Positions 62,878 to 64,000 of a stretch of 64,000 nucleotides of DNA are shown here, one piece after another. The stretch is from Escallonia rubra. Taxonomy: Eukaryota > Streptophyta > Magnoliopsida > Escalloniales > Escalloniaceae. The notes below the pieces were generated by a model that made no database searches, was not told the origin of the DNA, and worked only from the letters and a program-made list of their open reading frames with translations. Within the stretch, counting starts at the first letter, position 1, and each line of letters begins with the position of its first letter. The stretch is from assembly GCA_033065855.1 (NCBI GenBank), contig JAVXUO010003166.1, forward strand, positions 62,001 to 126,000, written 5' to 3'. The translations under genes were made by a program, and so were the position numbers.

Positions 62878-63731
62878 ACAATTGCAACCCTTATCGGGCC
62901 CACATTGAGCAAAGCCCAACCATGGAATCAAAGCAGTGGCAATTTCGTTAATGTGCAAAACATCAAGAACGATATTCTTTTTTTTATCAAAACCACGGAA
63001 CTCGGAAGAGTCAAACATTGTCACGTAAAAATGTCGTTAAATATTTTTTTATAACAAAAAATTATTCATATAAATTTGTCATCAGCCTATTTTTTACTAA
63101 ATTTTTTTTTTGACAAAACATATTCCAAAATACATTAGTCACGCTTTTTGTCAAAGCATTGCAACAGAAAGTTCGGAGCAATGCTCTTCTGACCAAAATA
63201 TGACAAGGATTCTTTGGTGTACAACATGTCTACTATAACAGTTTTAGCAACAACAAAATTACAGATAAAAATATTTTGTCGCTGCTGTTAAAATTTGAGA
63301 TAGTCTTTTGCTGCTAAAAAATATTTTGGCTATATTTTTTTTATCACCGCGAAACTAGGTGATGTACAGTAGAAAATCCTAACCCATAAAAATAACAAAA
63401 GTCAAAAGAGACAAAAGTCAAAACTATGCAAAAGTTCTAAATAATTTTTACAAAATAAAATTCGTCAGCACAAATACATAGTCAAACTTGTTTTGACCAT
63501 TTGTTTTTTTTTTTTAAAGCAGTAAATCACGATCCAAAGAAAAAAAAATTAAAAGAGGTCACGTGATACCACAAATTGCACCGTTAAAACCAAAATTCAA
63601 ACTCACTGGAGCAGCCGCTATATGGATTCACTGAATGGATACATTAGCCGCAAGCGGGGGTAAAAAGTATTATACTGAAATTTATTACTTTTTATGACAT
63701 AAGAGTTAAATTTAATGGTGGAGGGAGCAGG

Positions 63732-64000
63732 AGTCACAAGGTAGTACGAGCCAACATGCTGTACTCCAAAACTGAATGTTACATGTACGAATGTAGGATA
63801 CAATAGGGACGAATGTGCCCTTATGAAGATGTGACATTTGCAAACTTAGTTTCTCCATCTCAAATCTCATAAATATCTTCTTAATAATAATTAAAAAAAT
63901 CCTTATTCTTGTTAACCCATCTCCCCACTGCTTCATTACCAATTATGTCTTACCTGCTGCTTATCAGTGTTAAAAGCAAAGTTTAATTTGTAAAAATCTT
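63732..64000. other. DNA beyond copy 2
   Basis: Sequence after the end of the duplicated unit; it does not match the sequence following copy 1. No gene or element is recognised. Confidence 0.5.

Larger units (their letters stand above)
51744..63731. repeat. Segmental duplication, copy 2
   Basis: Colinear with 41235-51431. Apart from the 3.7-kb hAT, it has segments absent in copy 1: about 53405-53517, 55000-55145, 57361-57430 and 62771-62911. Neither copy shows a preserved reading frame relative to the other, which argues against a conserved gene inside. The two copies could be a true tandem duplication or two members of one large non-autonomous element. Confidence 0.9.

Overview
This window is nuclear DNA from a flowering plant, most likely a eudicot. 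The support is GT-AG spliced genes, AT-rich intergenic DNA, plant-specific gene families (an EIN3-binding F-box protein, an EPF-like peptide, a CIPK/SnRK3 kinase) and several plant transposon families. I did not identify the species.

Left part (1-18 kb). The first 9 kb has no gene I can support; it holds simple repeats and one MITE. At 9.1-13 kb on the + strand is an EBF1/EBF2 gene: a tiny first coding exon, one 963-bp intron, then one long exon, 649 residues in all. Its promoter carries a match to the EIN3/EIL site. At 15.9-16.3 kb on the + strand is a two-exon gene for a 100-residue secreted EPF-like cysteine-rich peptide, followed by a short SINE with a perfect 14-bp target-site duplication.

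Middle part (18.2-33.9 kb). On the - strand lies a CIPK24/SOS2-type kinase gene. I assembled 14 coding exons, all joined in phase 0, giving 454 residues, plus a non-coding first exon and a 1.7-kb 5'UTR intron. Its introns hold a decayed copy of its own last exon, a fold-back element with long inverted arms around a 241-bp tandem repeat, a MULE-like MITE and an old tandem repeat.

Right part (34-64 kb). This is repeat-dominated. A chromovirus-type LTR in + orientation abuts a broken Ty3/gypsy gag-protease-RT fragment in - orientation. Then come two copies of a unit of about 8 kb (41.2-51.4 and 51.7-63.7 kb). Copy 1 was later hit by a 1,012-bp Pack-MULE (9-bp target duplication) carrying pieces of an ARM-repeat protein gene, and it also holds an extra 1-kb partial copy. 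Copy 2 was hit by a complete 3,718-bp hAT transposon (8-bp target duplication) with an intact 758-codon transposase.

The three host genes are ordinary single plant genes, not an operon. EBF proteins remove EIN3/EIL1 in ethylene signalling, and SOS2 drives Na+/H+ exchange under salt stress; the two pathways are known to interact, but their closeness here may be chance. The most notable content is the layered, datable transposon history and the two elements that look recently inserted.
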